This document shows, piece by piece, positions 24,314 through 33,064 of a stretch of DNA of 41,676 nt. The stretch comes from Oscillospiraceae bacterium (GTDB lineage: Bacteria > Bacillota > Clostridia > Oscillospirales > Oscillospiraceae): contig JAFQBN010000009.1 of NCBI GenBank assembly GCA_017416685.1, forward strand, positions 1-41,676, written 5' to 3'. The translations under genes were made by a program, and so were the position numbers. The notes under the pieces were generated by a model that searched no databases, was not told the origin of the DNA, and saw only the letters and a list, made by a program, of their open reading frames with translations. The stretch's first letter is position 1. Every line of letters begins with the position of its first letter.

Positions 24314-24339
24314 ATGAATATTCATCGAATTATGCATAA
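24314..24339. promoter_or_regulatory. Two adjacent palindromes, possible operator
   Basis: ATGAATATTCAT (24314-24325) and TTATGCATAA (24330-24339) are perfect palindromes with centres 15 bp apart, in the gap between the divergent LTA-synthase-like and ABC transporter genes. The look is that of an ArgR-type or other dimeric repressor site, but they lie about 70 bp before the transporter -35 and about 16 bp before the minus-strand -35. Confidence 0.4.
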
Positions 24340-24408
24340 ATGCCTGATAAATACAGTTTAAAAAAGCTTTTCCCATGGGTTTTTGTGATAATTATAAGTG
24401 TAAATCTA

Positions 24409-24437
24409 TTGACGGCATAAAAAAAAGGGAGTATAAT
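24409..24437 (+). promoter_or_regulatory. Sigma-A promoter of the amino acid ABC transporter
   Basis: -35 TTGACG (24409-24414), 17-bp spacer, -10 TATAAT (24432-24437). Confidence 0.92.
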
Positions 24438-24492
24438 CCATTCGTTATTCAAACGGCGGCATTTCCGCCGAACAAAAAGGAGAGTTATCATT

Positions 24493-25281
24493 ATGAAGAA
24501 GATCATTGCTGCTGTCATGGCTCTGGCCATGGTGCTGGCCCTGGCTGCCTGCGGCGCCCAGAAGGTCACCCTGAAGATCCTGGACACCGAGTACGCCATC
24601 GAGGACTATGCCATCTGCATTGCCAAGGAGAACACCGACCTGCTGGAGAAGGTCAACGCCGCTTTGGCTGAGCTGACTGCCGACGGCACCGCTCAGAAGA
24701 TCGTTGACAAGTACATCTCCGGTGTTGCTCACGACCTGACCTTCCAGGCCAACGCCGAGGGCAAGGATGAGCTGCACATGGCTACCAACGCTTTCTTCCC
24801 CCCCTACGAGTACTATGAGAACGAGACCATCGTGGGCATCGATGCCGAGATGGCCGCTGCCATCGCTGACAAGCTGGACATGAAGCTGGTCATCGACGAC
24901 ATGGAGTTTGACGCCATCATCACCGCTGTTGCCACCGGCAAGGCCGACATGGGCATGGCCGGCATGACCGTCACCGAGGAGCGTCTGCAGTCCATCAACT
25001 TCTCCACCACCTATGCCACCGGCATCCAGTCCATCATCGTGACCGAGGACAGCAAGATCACCTCCGTGGACGACCTGTTTGCTGACGGTGCCAAGTACAT
25101 CGTGGGCGTGCAGCAGGGCACCACCGGCGACATCTACTCCGAGGGCGACTTCGGTGCCGAGCGCGTGTCCAAGTTCAGCAAGGGTGCCGACGCTGTTCAG
25201 GCTCTGGTCACCGGCAAGGTTGACTGCGTCATCATCGACAACGAGCCTGCCAAGGCTTACGTTGCCGCCAACAACGGCTGA
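24493..25281 (+). CDS. Amino acid-binding lipoprotein with circularly permuted SBP_bac_3 domain
   Basis: A 262-residue lipoprotein: signal peptide with lipobox LALAAC (Cys20). The fold is that of polar amino acid binding proteins but in a changed order. Residues about 27-75 (LKILDTEYAIEDYAICIAKE, then LLEKVNAALAELTADGTAQK) match what is normally the C-terminal end of the family. The usual N-terminal part (ATNAFFPPYEYYE, VGIDAEMAAAIADKL) starts only near residue 94, after a linker. The chain ends with VDCVIIDNEPAKAYVAANNG, where normal members would go on into the segment found here at the N terminus. Ligand-site motifs (MGMAGMTVTEER, GVQQGTTGD) are intact. First gene of a three-gene transporter. 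Confidence 0.93.
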   Translation: MKKIIAAVMALAMVLALAACGAQKVTLKILDTEYAIEDYAICIAKENTDLLEKVNAALAELTADGTAQKIVDKYISGVAHDLTFQANAEGKDELHMATNAFFPPYEYYENETIVGIDAEMAAAIADKLDMKLVIDDMEFDAIITAVATGKADMGMAGMTVTEERLQSINFSTTYATGIQSIIVTEDSKITSVDDLFADGAKYIVGVQQGTTGDIYSEGDFGAERVSKFSKGADAVQALVTGKVDCVIIDNEPAKAYVAANNG

Positions 25282-25305
25282 TAACAACACAGTTTGTGCT
25301 TCAGA

Positions 25306-25337
25306 CAGGGGCGGAGGAAGTTCTCCGCCCCTGTTTT
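25306..25337 (+). terminator. Hairpin between binding protein and permease genes
   Basis: An 11-bp perfect stem CAGGGGCGGAG/CTCCGCCCCTG (25306-25316 with 25323-25333), loop GAAGTT, then only TTTT. Probably a partial terminator or RNA-end stabiliser that gives more binding protein than permease. Confidence 0.7.
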
Positions 25338-25368
25338 CCCGCTATCAACTATCAAGAAGGTGACTTAA

Positions 25369-26127
25369 TTGACCTGGTTTGAAACGATCAAGCTGGCCGT
25401 TCTGGCGTGGTTTGAGGACTTCAAGGCCGACTTCATTCTGAACTTTATCGAGGACAATCGCTGGAAGTACCTTACCACCGGTCTGGGCAACACGTTGAAG
25501 ATCACCCTGCTGTCCCTGCTGATTGGCGTAGTGCTGGGTATCATCGTTGCCATCATCCGCTCCAGCCACGACAACATCGCCCACGAGATGCGCCCCGGTA
25601 TCGGCAAGTTCCTGCTGAACTTTGCCAACGGCGTGTGCAAGGTCTATCTGACCGTGTTCCGCGGCACTCCTGTGGTGGTCCAGCTGATGATCATGTACTA
25701 CATCATCTTTGCCTCCTCCCGCAACGGTGTGCTGGTGGCCTCTCTGGCCTTCGGCATCAATTCCGGTGCCTACGTGGCAGAGATCTTCCGCTCCGGCATC
25801 ATGGCCATTGACGCCGGCCAGATGGAGGCAGGCCGCAGCCTGGGCTTTGGCTATGTGGCCACCATGCGCCACATCATCCTGCCTCAGGCTTTCAAGAATG
25901 TATTGCCCGCTTTGGCAAACGAGTTCATCACCCTGCTGAAGGAGACCTCCGTGGCCGGTTACGTCACCGTGCGCGACCTGACCATGGGCGGCAACATCAT
26001 CCGCAGCGTGACCTACTCCCCCTTCCTGCCCCTGTTCGCAGTGGCACTGATTTACCTTGCGCTGGTCATGTTCTTCACGTGGCTTGTCGGCAAGCTGGAA
26101 AGGAGGCTGCGTACCGGTGAGCGATAA
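25369..26127 (+). CDS. Polar amino acid ABC transporter permease
   Basis: A 252-residue inner-membrane permease of the His/Glu/Gln/Arg type. About five to six helices; the EAA loop is [20 protein letters not shown], and [14 protein letters not shown] is the family signature. The start is TTG at 25369, with AGAAGGTGA upstream and no better candidate. It overlaps the ATPase gene by 11 bases. With the lipoprotein (24493) and the ATPase it would form an importer for a polar amino acid, two copies of this permease making a homodimer because no second permease is present. Confidence 0.95.
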   Translation: MTWFETIKLAVLAWFEDFKADFILNFIEDNRWKYLTTGLGNTLKITLLSLLIGVVLGIIVAIIRSSHDNIAHEMRPGIGKFLLNFANGVCKVYLTVFRGTPVVVQLMIMYYIIFASSRNGVLVASLAFGINSGAYVAEIFRSGIMAIDAGQMEAGRSLGFGYVATMRHIILPQAFKNVLPALANEFITLLKETSVAGYVTVRDLTMGGNIIRSVTYSPFLPLFAVALIYLALVMFFTWLVGKLERRLRTGER

Positions 26128-26860
26128 TGTCATTATCAGCGCCCAGAACGTGCAGAAGTACTTCAAGGGCGGCGAGATCAAGGCTTTGGACGGTGTCTCC
26201 GCCGATATCCGCCGGGGCGAAGTCGTGGTGGTCATCGGCCCCTCCGGTTCCGGCAAGTCCACCTTCCTGCGCTGTCTGAACCTGCTGGAGGTTCCCACCG
26301 GCGGCAGCATCCTGTTCAACGGTGTGGATATCACAGACAAAAAGGTGAACATCAACCGCCACCGCCAGAAGATGGGCATGGTGTTCCAGCACTTTAATCT
26401 GTTTCCCCACATGACCATCCTGCAGAATATGACTCTGGCCCCCATGCAGCTGCTGAAAAAGAGCAAAGCCGAAGCTGAAGAGAAGGCCATGTCTCTGCTG
26501 GAGCGTGTCGGCCTTGCCGACCGTGCCAACGCCTATCCCAGCCAGCTGTCCGGCGGCCAGAAGCAGCGGGTGGCCATTGTGCGGGCGCTGTGCATGGACC
26601 CCGAGGTCATGCTCTTTGATGAGCCTACCTCCGCGCTGGACCCCGAAATGGTGGGCGAGGTGCTGGACGTTATGAAGGAACTGGCCCGGGAGGGCATGAC
26701 CATGGTTGTGGTCACCCACGAAATGGGCTTTGCCCGCGAGGTAGGCAGCCGCGTGCTGTTCATGGACGGCGGCAAGCTGGTGGAGGAAAACACCCCCAAC
26801 GAGTTCTTTGCCAACCCCCAGAACGAGCGCACCAAACTGTTCCTGAGCAAAGTTCTTTGA
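26117..26860 (+). CDS. Polar amino acid ABC transporter ATP-binding protein
   Basis: A 247-residue ABC ATPase of the GlnQ/HisP type. Walker [11 protein letters not shown] loop [13 protein letters not shown], signature [15 protein letters not shown], Walker [15 protein letters not shown] and the switch His in [12 protein letters not shown] are all present. GTG 26117 is taken as start, AGGAGG (26101-26106) being 10 bases before; the gene overlaps the permease stop. Last gene of the transporter unit. Confidence 0.96.
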   Translation: MSDNVIISAQNVQKYFKGGEIKALDGVSADIRRGEVVVVIGPSGSGKSTFLRCLNLLEVPTGGSILFNGVDITDKKVNINRHRQKMGMVFQHFNLFPHMTILQNMTLAPMQLLKKSKAEAEEKAMSLLERVGLADRANAYPSQLSGGQKQRVAIVRALCMDPEVMLFDEPTSALDPEMVGEVLDVMKELAREGMTMVVVTHEMGFAREVGSRVLFMDGGKLVEENTPNEFFANPQNERTKLFLSKVL

Positions 26861-26866
26861 TCACAG

Positions 26867-26897
26867 ACCACCCCGGACGACGTCCGGGGTGGTTTTC
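26867..26897 (+). terminator. Intrinsic terminator after the transporter operon
   Basis: A 12-bp stem ACCACCCCGGAC-GAC-GTCCGGGGTGGT followed by TTTTC. The T-run is short, so some read-through to the metallopeptidase gene is possible. Confidence 0.85.
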
Positions 26898-26917
26898 ATC
26901 ACCGAGGAGGTCCCGCC

Positions 26918-27478
26918 ATGAATGTTCCGGATCAAACCCGCACCGTCCGCACAGAGCGCGGACCTTTGACCTACACCCTGACCCGCAAACCCGTCCGCAA
27001 CTGGAATCTGCACGTGCGGGACGAGCAGGTACTGCTGTCCGCGCCCTTACGGGTAAGCAATCTGCAGGCAGATCTGTTTATCCAAAGCCGGGCCGAATGG
27101 ATCTTCGCCGTTCAGGCCCGCCAGAAGCAGACCGCCCGACACCCCCTCGATCCTATGCCCCGGACCGAGTGCCTGCAGATCCTGTCCGCCGCGCTGGAGC
27201 GGATGCTGCCCGTAGTTTCCGAGCTGGGCATCGCCCGTCCACAGCTGCGCCTGCGCAAGATGAGCAGTCAATGGGGCAACTGCCACTATCAGCAGGGGTA
27301 CATTACCCTGAACGTGGCCCTTGCCGGCTGCCCGGAGGACCTGCAGGACTATGTGGTGCTGCACGAACTGGTCCACTTCCTCCACCACGACCACGGCCCG
27401 CAGTTCAAATCCACCATGACCCGGCTGATGCCCGACTGGTGGATCCGACGGCGCGAACTGAAGTCTTACATTCCATAA
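26918..27478 (+). CDS. YgjP-like metallopeptidase (DUF45)
   Basis: A 186-residue protein of the YgjP/DUF45 family. The zinc-peptidase motif HELVHFLHHDHGPQF (HExxH with a third His) and the family marker RKMSSQWGNC are visible; no signal peptide or membrane helix. Members are thought to be cytoplasmic zinc peptidases, often next to restriction or housekeeping genes, but substrates are not established. AGGAGG precedes the ATG. Closed by its own terminator; read-through from the transporter operon may supply its transcript, as no promoter is clear in the 57-base gap. Confidence 0.92.
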   Translation: MNVPDQTRTVRTERGPLTYTLTRKPVRNWNLHVRDEQVLLSAPLRVSNLQADLFIQSRAEWIFAVQARQKQTARHPLDPMPRTECLQILSAALERMLPVVSELGIARPQLRLRKMSSQWGNCHYQQGYITLNVALAGCPEDLQDYVVLHELVHFLHHDHGPQFKSTMTRLMPDWWIRRRELKSYIP

Positions 27479-27483
27479 ACTCC

Positions 27484-27519
27484 GCCCCGCACTTCGCTTG
27501 ATGTGCGGGGCATTTTTTG
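27484..27519 (+). terminator. Intrinsic terminator after the metallopeptidase gene
   Basis: Stem GCCCCGCAC with GTGCGGGGC, 10-base loop, then ATTTTTTG. Confidence 0.93.
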
Positions 27520-27542
27520 TTCTGTGCCGTCCGCCGCTTTTA

Positions 27543-27571
27543 TTGACGAACAGTGGGAAAAATGATATACT
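27543..27571 (+). promoter_or_regulatory. Sigma-A promoter of the methyltransferase gene
   Basis: -35 TTGACG (27543-27548), 17-bp spacer, -10 TATACT (27566-27571). It may drive everything through ecfT and truA. Confidence 0.88.
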
Positions 27572-27608
27572 GATAAGAACCAATTATCGTGGAAGGGTGT
27601 GTCTATGT

Positions 27609-28472
27609 ATGTGGATCGCCGACGGTTGGAAAGACTATGAACTCATCGACTGCGGGCGGGGCGAAAAGCTGGAACGCTGGGGCGACCAGCTGCTGGTGCG
27701 GCCCGACCCTCAGGCTATTTGGAATACCCCCCGCTCCCACCCCGGCTGGAAGCGCAATGCGGGCCGCTACGCCCGTTCCTCCACCGGCGGCGGCGCATGG
27801 GAAAACAAGTCCATGCCCGAGCGCTGGACTGTGGACTATAAGGGTTTGACCTTCAACATCAAGCCCATGAACTTCAAACATACCGGCCTGTTCCCCGAGC
27901 AGGCCGCCAACTGGGACTGGGCCGGACAGATGATCCGCTCCGCCGGCCGGCCCATCAACGTGCTGAACCTGTTCGCCTACACCGGCGGCGCCACCGTGGC
28001 CTGTGCCGCGGCAGGTGCCAGCGTGTGCCACGTGGATGCGGCAAAAGGCATGGTCCAGTGGGCCAAGGAGAATGCCAAAAGCTCCGGACTGGAGGATGCC
28101 CCCATCCGCTGGATCGTGGATGATTGCGGCAAGTTTGTGGAGCGGGAGATCCGCCGGGGCCGCCGCTACGATGCCATCATTATGGACCCCCCCAGCTACG
28201 GCCGCGGCCCTACCGGCGAGGTGTGGAAGCTGGAGGAAAATCTGTATCCCTTCGTGGAACTGGTCAGCGGCGTGCTGAGTGACGATCCGCTGTTCCTGAT
28301 CTTGAATTCCTACACCACCGGCCTTGCCCCCAGCGTGGTGACCTACATTCTGGAAACCATCATCTCCAAAAAGTTCGGCGGTCACACCGAAAGTCAGGAG
28401 CTGGGCCTGCCTGTGAGTGAAACCGGTCTGGTGCTGCCCTGCGGCGCTACCGGCAGATGGATGTGCAAATGA
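27609..28472 (+). CDS. Class I SAM-dependent methyltransferase (RlmI-like)
   Basis: A 287-residue methyltransferase. The SAM site is VLNLFAYTGGATVACAAAG with the acidic tip CHVDAAKGMVQWAKEN; the catalytic motif IMDPPSYGRGP is of the kind used for base methylation of RNA. N-terminal residues (DYELIDCGRGEKLERWGDQL) match the start of RlmI/RlmK-related proteins, so a 23S rRNA cytosine or guanine methyltransferase is likely; the target base is not known. ATG 27609 follows GGAAGGG by 11 bases. It is 9 bases before ecfA1, so probably in one operon with the ECF genes. Confidence 0.88.
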   Translation: MWIADGWKDYELIDCGRGEKLERWGDQLLVRPDPQAIWNTPRSHPGWKRNAGRYARSSTGGGAWENKSMPERWTVDYKGLTFNIKPMNFKHTGLFPEQAANWDWAGQMIRSAGRPINVLNLFAYTGGATVACAAAGASVCHVDAAKGMVQWAKENAKSSGLEDAPIRWIVDDCGKFVEREIRRGRRYDAIIMDPPSYGRGPTGEVWKLEENLYPFVELVSGVLSDDPLFLILNSYTTGLAPSVVTYILETIISKKFGGHTESQELGLPVSETGLVLPCGATGRWMCK

Positions 28473-28481
28473 GGTAAGCAA

Positions 28482-29330
28482 ATGAACGACCCCATCATCA
28501 AAACCGAAGACCTGCGCTTTTCCTACACCAACGCCGAGGGCGAGTCCCCCGTGGTGCTGGGTGGCGTGGACCTGCAAATTGAAAAAGGTTCTTTCGTCGC
28601 GGTGCTGGGCCACAACGGCAGCGGCAAATCCACCCTTGCCAAGCACATGAACGCCATCCTGCTGCCCTCCGGCGGCAAAGTGTATGTCTCCGGCACCGAT
28701 ACCGCAGACGAGGAAAAGCTGCTGGATATCCGCCGCACGGTAGGTATGGTCTTCCAAAACCCGGACAACCAGATCGTTGCCAACGTGGTGGAGGAAGATG
28801 TGGCCTTCGCCCCGGAAAATCTGGGCGTTGCCCCGGAGGAGATACGCCGTCGGGTGGACGAGGCGCTGCAGGCCGTGGGTATGTACGAATACCGCGAGCA
28901 TGCCCCCCACCTCTTGTCCGGCGGACAGAAGCAGCGCATCGCCATCGCCGGTGTCATCGCCATGGAGCCGGAGTGTATCGTGCTGGACGAGCCTACCGCC
29001 ATGCTGGACCCCGTGGGTCGGGCAGACGTGCTGCGCACCGTCAAGCAGCTCAACCGCACCAAGGGCGTCACCGTGGTCATCATCACCCACCACATGGACG
29101 AGGCCGCACAGGCCGACCGTCTTGTGGTCATGGCCAAAGGCAAAGTCGTGGCTGACGGCACACCCAAAGAGGTGTTTCAGGACGTAGAGGGGTTAAAGGC
29201 AGTTGGCCTTACAGTCCCTGATACTACCGAGCTTTTGTGGCAGCTGCGTCAAGCCGGGCAGGACGTTCCTCTGGATGCCCTCAGCGACGAGGAATGCGCC
29301 CGGGCGCTTTATGACCTTTTGAACAACTGA
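28482..29330 (+). CDS. ecfA1: ECF transporter ATPase EcfA1
   Basis: A 282-residue CbiO-type ABC ATPase, one half of the ATPase pair shared by many vitamin and metal S components. Walker A GHNGSGKST, Q loop FQNPDNQIVANVVEEDVAF, signature [13 protein letters not shown], Walker B CIVLDEPTAMLDP and switch His in IITHHMDEA are present. GAGGTAAGC precedes the ATG. The gene order ecfA1-ecfA2-ecfT-truA is the standard Firmicutes one; no S-component gene lies nearby, which is normal for group II ECF systems. Confidence 0.96.
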   Translation: MNDPIIKTEDLRFSYTNAEGESPVVLGGVDLQIEKGSFVAVLGHNGSGKSTLAKHMNAILLPSGGKVYVSGTDTADEEKLLDIRRTVGMVFQNPDNQIVANVVEEDVAFAPENLGVAPEEIRRRVDEALQAVGMYEYREHAPHLLSGGQKQRIAIAGVIAMEPECIVLDEPTAMLDPVGRADVLRTVKQLNRTKGVTVVIITHHMDEAAQADRLVVMAKGKVVADGTPKEVFQDVEGLKAVGLTVPDTTELLWQLRQAGQDVPLDALSDEECARALYDLLNN

Positions 29331-29392
29331 CCCTCTCCCCCTTTCCGGGCGCGACCCTTTGGGCGTGCACCACACCAAGAAGGATGGAAGCT

Positions 29393-30250
29393 ATGCAGCC
29401 TATCATCGAAACCAGACAACTGACGCATATCTATTCCGAGGGAACGCCCTTTCAGCGGGCGGCCCTGAATGCCGTGGACTTCTCCGCTTACCCCGGGGAG
29501 TACCTTGGCATCATCGGCCACACCGGCAGCGGCAAATCCACTCTCATCCAGCATTTGAACGGCCTGCTGAAACCCACCTGCGGTCAGGTGTTGTACGAGG
29601 GGCAGGACATCTGGTCCGACCCCAAGCTGACCCGGCAGACCCGGTTCAACGTGGGGTTGGTGTTCCAGTATCCGGAATATCAGCTGTTTGAGGAAACCGT
29701 TTACAAAGATATCGCCTTCGGTCCGGGCAACATGGGCCTTGATTCGGAAGAAATCGACCAGCGTGTACGCCGTGCCGCCGCCTTCGTAGGTTTGAAGGAG
29801 GAACTGCTGGACAAGTCCCCCTTTGAGCTGTCCGGCGGACAGAAGCGCCGGGTGGCCATTGCCGGTGTCATCGCCATGGAACCCAAGGTGCTGATTTTGG
29901 ACGAGCCTACCGCCGGACTTGACCCGGTGGGGGTGGAGTCCGTCCTTTCCAACATCCGTGACTACCATCTGGCCCACAACGCCACCATCATTCTGGTGTC
30001 CCACTCCATGGAGGAGGTGGCCCGGTCCGTGGACCGCCTTGTGGTGGTAAACGACGGCGGCATTCCCTTCCACGGCACCCCTGCCGAGGTGTTCCGCCAC
30101 GGACAGGAGCTGGAGGATATGGGCCTTGGCGTGCCTCAGATGACCCGGGTGTTCAACCGACTGCGGGCCATGGGTGCGGACATCGACGGCTCGGTCTACA
30201 CTGTGGAGCAGGCGAAGTCCGCCATTCTCCGGGCAAAGGGGGTGGGCTGA
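29393..30250 (+). CDS. ecfA2: ECF transporter ATPase EcfA2
   Basis: A 285-residue CbiO-type ATPase, the partner of EcfA1. Walker A GHTGSGKST, Q loop VFQYPEYQLFEETVYKDIAF, signature LSGGQKRRVAIAG, Walker B VLILDEPTAGLDP and switch His in LVSHSMEEVA. ATG 29393 is preferred to the ATG 9 bases upstream because AAGAAGGA then has normal spacing. The C-terminal extension holds the residues that grip EcfT. Confidence 0.96.
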   Translation: MQPIIETRQLTHIYSEGTPFQRAALNAVDFSAYPGEYLGIIGHTGSGKSTLIQHLNGLLKPTCGQVLYEGQDIWSDPKLTRQTRFNVGLVFQYPEYQLFEETVYKDIAFGPGNMGLDSEEIDQRVRRAAAFVGLKEELLDKSPFELSGGQKRRVAIAGVIAMEPKVLILDEPTAGLDPVGVESVLSNIRDYHLAHNATIILVSHSMEEVARSVDRLVVVNDGGIPFHGTPAEVFRHGQELEDMGLGVPQMTRVFNRLRAMGADIDGSVYTVEQAKSAILRAKGVG

Positions 30251-31060
30251 GTGGCGCTGAAAGACATTACCTTGGGACAGTATTTCCCCGGCACCTCCCC
30301 CCTGCACCGCATGGACCCCCGCACCAAGCTCATCGGTATCGTGCTGTATATCGTGGCTCTGTTTCTGGCCAAAAGTGTGCTGACCTACGGCATTATGTTC
30401 GCCATTCTGGCGACCCTTATTGCCATTTCCCGGGTCCCCCTGAAGTCCATTCTTCGGGGTATGAAGCCGGTGGTTTTCATTCTGGTCTTCACTGCAATTC
30501 TTAACCTGCTCTATACCCCCGGCGAGACCGTTCTTGTACACTGGTGGATCCTGACCGTCACGCTGGAGGGCGTGCGCGCCGCCATCTTCATGGTGGTCCG
30601 CATTATGATGCTCATCACCGCCACCTTCCTGCTGACCTACACCACCTCCCCCATTCTGCTCACTGACGGCATCGAGAGCCTGCTTCGCCCCCTGAAGCAC
30701 ATCCGTGTCCCCGTCCACGAGCTGGCCATGATGATGTCCATCGCCCTGCGTTTTATCCCCACTTTGATCGAAGAGACAGACAAGATCATGTCCGCCCAGC
30801 GGGCCCGTGGTGCCGACTTTGAGTCTGGCAGCCTGCTGCGCCGGGCCAAGGCGCTGGTCCCCCTGCTGGTACCCCTGTTCATCTCCGCCTTCCGCCGGGC
30901 TGACGAGCTGGCGGTGGCTATGGAGTGCCGTTGCTACCACGGCGGCGATGGCCGCACTCGTCTGCGCCGGCTGACCTACCGCGCTTTGGACTGGTTTACG
31001 ATCGCTGCCGCCCTTTTGATGTGCGTGGGCATCTTCGTCCTTGGTCGCTTCGGCCTGTAA
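30251..31060 (+). CDS. ecfT: ECF transporter transmembrane protein EcfT
   Basis: A 269-residue membrane protein, five to six helices, with the two coupling motifs: AQRARGADFE (Ala-Arg-Gly) and a second one in the segment AMECRCYHGGDGRTRL. It links EcfA1/A2 to exchangeable S components. The GTG start directly follows the ecfA2 stop, so translation is coupled. ecfT runs straight into truA after 26 bases. Confidence 0.95.
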   Translation: MALKDITLGQYFPGTSPLHRMDPRTKLIGIVLYIVALFLAKSVLTYGIMFAILATLIAISRVPLKSILRGMKPVVFILVFTAILNLLYTPGETVLVHWWILTVTLEGVRAAIFMVVRIMMLITATFLLTYTTSPILLTDGIESLLRPLKHIRVPVHELAMMMSIALRFIPTLIEETDKIMSAQRARGADFESGSLLRRAKALVPLLVPLFISAFRRADELAVAMECRCYHGGDGRTRLRRLTYRALDWFTIAAALLMCVGIFVLGRFGL

Positions 31061-31086
31061 ATTCACCGCAAAGGAGGCGTGTGCCT

Positions 31087-31836
31087 GTGAGAAATATCGC
31101 CCTGAAGCTGATGTACGTCGGCACCGCCTACCATGGTTGGCAGGTACAGAAAAACGCTGTCACCGTGGCGGAAACACTGGAAAAGGCGCTGTCCACCGTA
31201 GTGTGCCACCCGGTCAAATGCACCGGCGCGGGCCGCACCGATGCCGGGGTCCACGCGGAAGTTTACATCGCCAATTTCCGCACTACCTCCACCATCCCCT
31301 GCGACCGCATCCCGCTGGCGGTCAACACCCGCCTGCCCAATGACATCGTGGTGGTCAAGGCCACCGAGGTCAGCGAGAACTTCAATGCCATCGGTTCCTG
31401 CAGACAGAAAGAGTACACTTACCGCATCTACAACAACCGCCTCGGCAATGCCTTTTTGGTGGACCGGGCGTGGTTCTACCCCAAGCATCTGGACGAAGCC
31501 GTCATGCAGCGGGCCGCCGACCAGTTCGTTGGCACTCACGACTTTCGTGCCGTGCGTTCGGTGGGAACGGAGACAAAGACCACCGTGCGCACCGTCTACT
31601 ACTTCGATGTCCAACGCGACGGCGACATGATCGAGTGCCGGGTCAGCGCCAACGGCTTTCTGTACAACATGGTTCGGGCCATGGTGGGCACCGTGGTCTA
31701 CGCCGCCGAGGGCAAGTTGGACCCGGAAGACATCCCCGCCATTCTGGACTCCGGCAACCGCACTCTGGCCGGCCCCACCGTCCCGCCGGGCGGGCTGTAC
31801 ATGACCAAGCTGTGGTACGACGAGGACGTTCTGTAA
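31087..31836 (+). CDS. truA: tRNA pseudouridine(38-40) synthase TruA
   Basis: A 249-residue TruA that isomerises U38-U40 in the anticodon arm of tRNAs. The catalytic Asp is in CTGAGRTDAGVHA; other landmarks are GTAYHGWQVQ near the start, CRQKEYTYRIYN and GNGFLYNMVR-like ANGFLYNMVRAMVG. Start GTG 31087 is chosen because AAGGAGG ends 9 bases before it; a GTG 6 bases upstream is too close. End of the ecfA1-ecfA2-ecfT-truA block. Confidence 0.97.
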   Translation: MRNIALKLMYVGTAYHGWQVQKNAVTVAETLEKALSTVVCHPVKCTGAGRTDAGVHAEVYIANFRTTSTIPCDRIPLAVNTRLPNDIVVVKATEVSENFNAIGSCRQKEYTYRIYNNRLGNAFLVDRAWFYPKHLDEAVMQRAADQFVGTHDFRAVRSVGTETKTTVRTVYYFDVQRDGDMIECRVSANGFLYNMVRAMVGTVVYAAEGKLDPEDIPAILDSGNRTLAGPTVPPGGLYMTKLWYDEDVL

Positions 31837-31875
31837 TCACCCTGCGGTGCTGACCGCACAGATGGGAGCATAGAT

Positions 31876-33045
31876 ATGAAACAGCCTGACCGCGCCGCTT
31901 CGGCGTCCAAAAAACCGAATTTTCTCATGCGCCTGCTGGCCCTTGTGCTGACGGGAGTTCTTGTTCTGGGTGCTGTTGCGCTGGTGGTCTTCCGGGAGCA
32001 GCTGAATGTGGACGCGCTGCGCCGCTGGCTGCACTACCGCTCCATCCGGACGGGCCAGACCGGCCAGACCGAACCATTCACCCACGGCGGCGGAGACAGT
32101 TTGGACATCGCCTGCCTGTCGGACGGCTACCTCTTCTCCTCCACCGCCGGAGCCCATTATTACGCCTTCAGCGGTGAGGAACTGGAAAGCCATATTACCC
32201 ACACGGAAAAGCCGGTGCTGTCCGTATCCGACCGCTTTGGTGTGACTTACAATGCGGGCGGGGACAGCCTGTACCTGTTCGGCGGTGGGCAGCAGCCCCG
32301 GGTCTATTCCCCGGAAAGCGGCGGCATCCTCTCCGCCCGGGTCAACAACAACGGCTGGATGGCCGTCACCGCCCTGCAGAGCCATTACCGCGGCGCGGTC
32401 ACCGTGCTGGATGAGGACCAAAAGCCGGTCATGCAGCTGAACTATTCCAGCGCCTTCGTTACCGACGCTGTCCTCTCCCCCGGCGGAGACACGGTGGCGG
32501 TGGTCACCCTGACTCAGACCGAAGGTGCCTTCCAAACCACACTGCATCTGCACCGCACCGACCGTGCAGAGCCCTTTGCCACCGTCACGCTGGACGGGTT
32601 CGTAGTGCTTGACATGGATTTCGACTCCAAGGGCATCTGGCTTTTGGGCGAGTCCTCCCTCATCACTCTGTCCGCCAAGGGCACTGACCGCTGCGACTAC
32701 GCCTTTGACCCCGGCTATCTGAAGGGGTACGCACTGGACGGAGACGGCTTTGCCGTGTTCCTGCTGGGCCGCTACCGGGCCGGTGCCGCTAGCCACGCCG
32801 TCACCGTCGACCACGATGGTGCGGTTCTGGGGCAGCTGCCCCTGACCCGACAGGTGCTGTCCATGTCCGCCCGGGGCCGGTACGTCGCCCTGCTGGACGG
32901 TCATGATCTGAATATTTACACCCGGGACATGTCCCTGTACAACACGCTGGATGACACCCGAAGCGCCCGCCATGTGGCCCTGTGTGAGGATGGCGGCTCG
33001 CTGCTGGCAAACAGTCAGGAGGCCTGGCTCTACATCCCCTCATAA
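31876..33045 (+). CDS. DUF5711 family membrane-anchored beta-propeller protein
   Basis: A 389-residue protein: short cytoplasmic N terminus with basic residues, one membrane helix (about 17-39) and a large outer domain made of repeated strand-rich units of about 40 residues (SVSDRFGVTYNAGGDSLYLF, VLSPGGDTVAVVTL, DMDFDSKGIWLLGES, SMSARGRYVALLDG), i.e. a likely beta propeller of the WD/PQQ kind. Matches the DUF5711 type found in Clostridia. The function is not known. It is 20 bases before a CvpA-like gene, a pairing that suggests a shared membrane role. Confidence 0.78.
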   Translation: MKQPDRAASASKKPNFLMRLLALVLTGVLVLGAVALVVFREQLNVDALRRWLHYRSIRTGQTGQTEPFTHGGGDSLDIACLSDGYLFSSTAGAHYYAFSGEELESHITHTEKPVLSVSDRFGVTYNAGGDSLYLFGGGQQPRVYSPESGGILSARVNNNGWMAVTALQSHYRGAVTVLDEDQKPVMQLNYSSAFVTDAVLSPGGDTVAVVTLTQTEGAFQTTLHLHRTDRAEPFATVTLDGFVVLDMDFDSKGIWLLGESSLITLSAKGTDRCDYAFDPGYLKGYALDGDGFAVFLLGRYRAGAASHAVTVDHDGAVLGQLPLTRQVLSMSARGRYVALLDGHDLNIYTRDMSLYNTLDDTRSARHVALCEDGGSLLANSQEAWLYIPS

Positions 33046-33064
33046 CACAGAAAGGAGCATCGCT

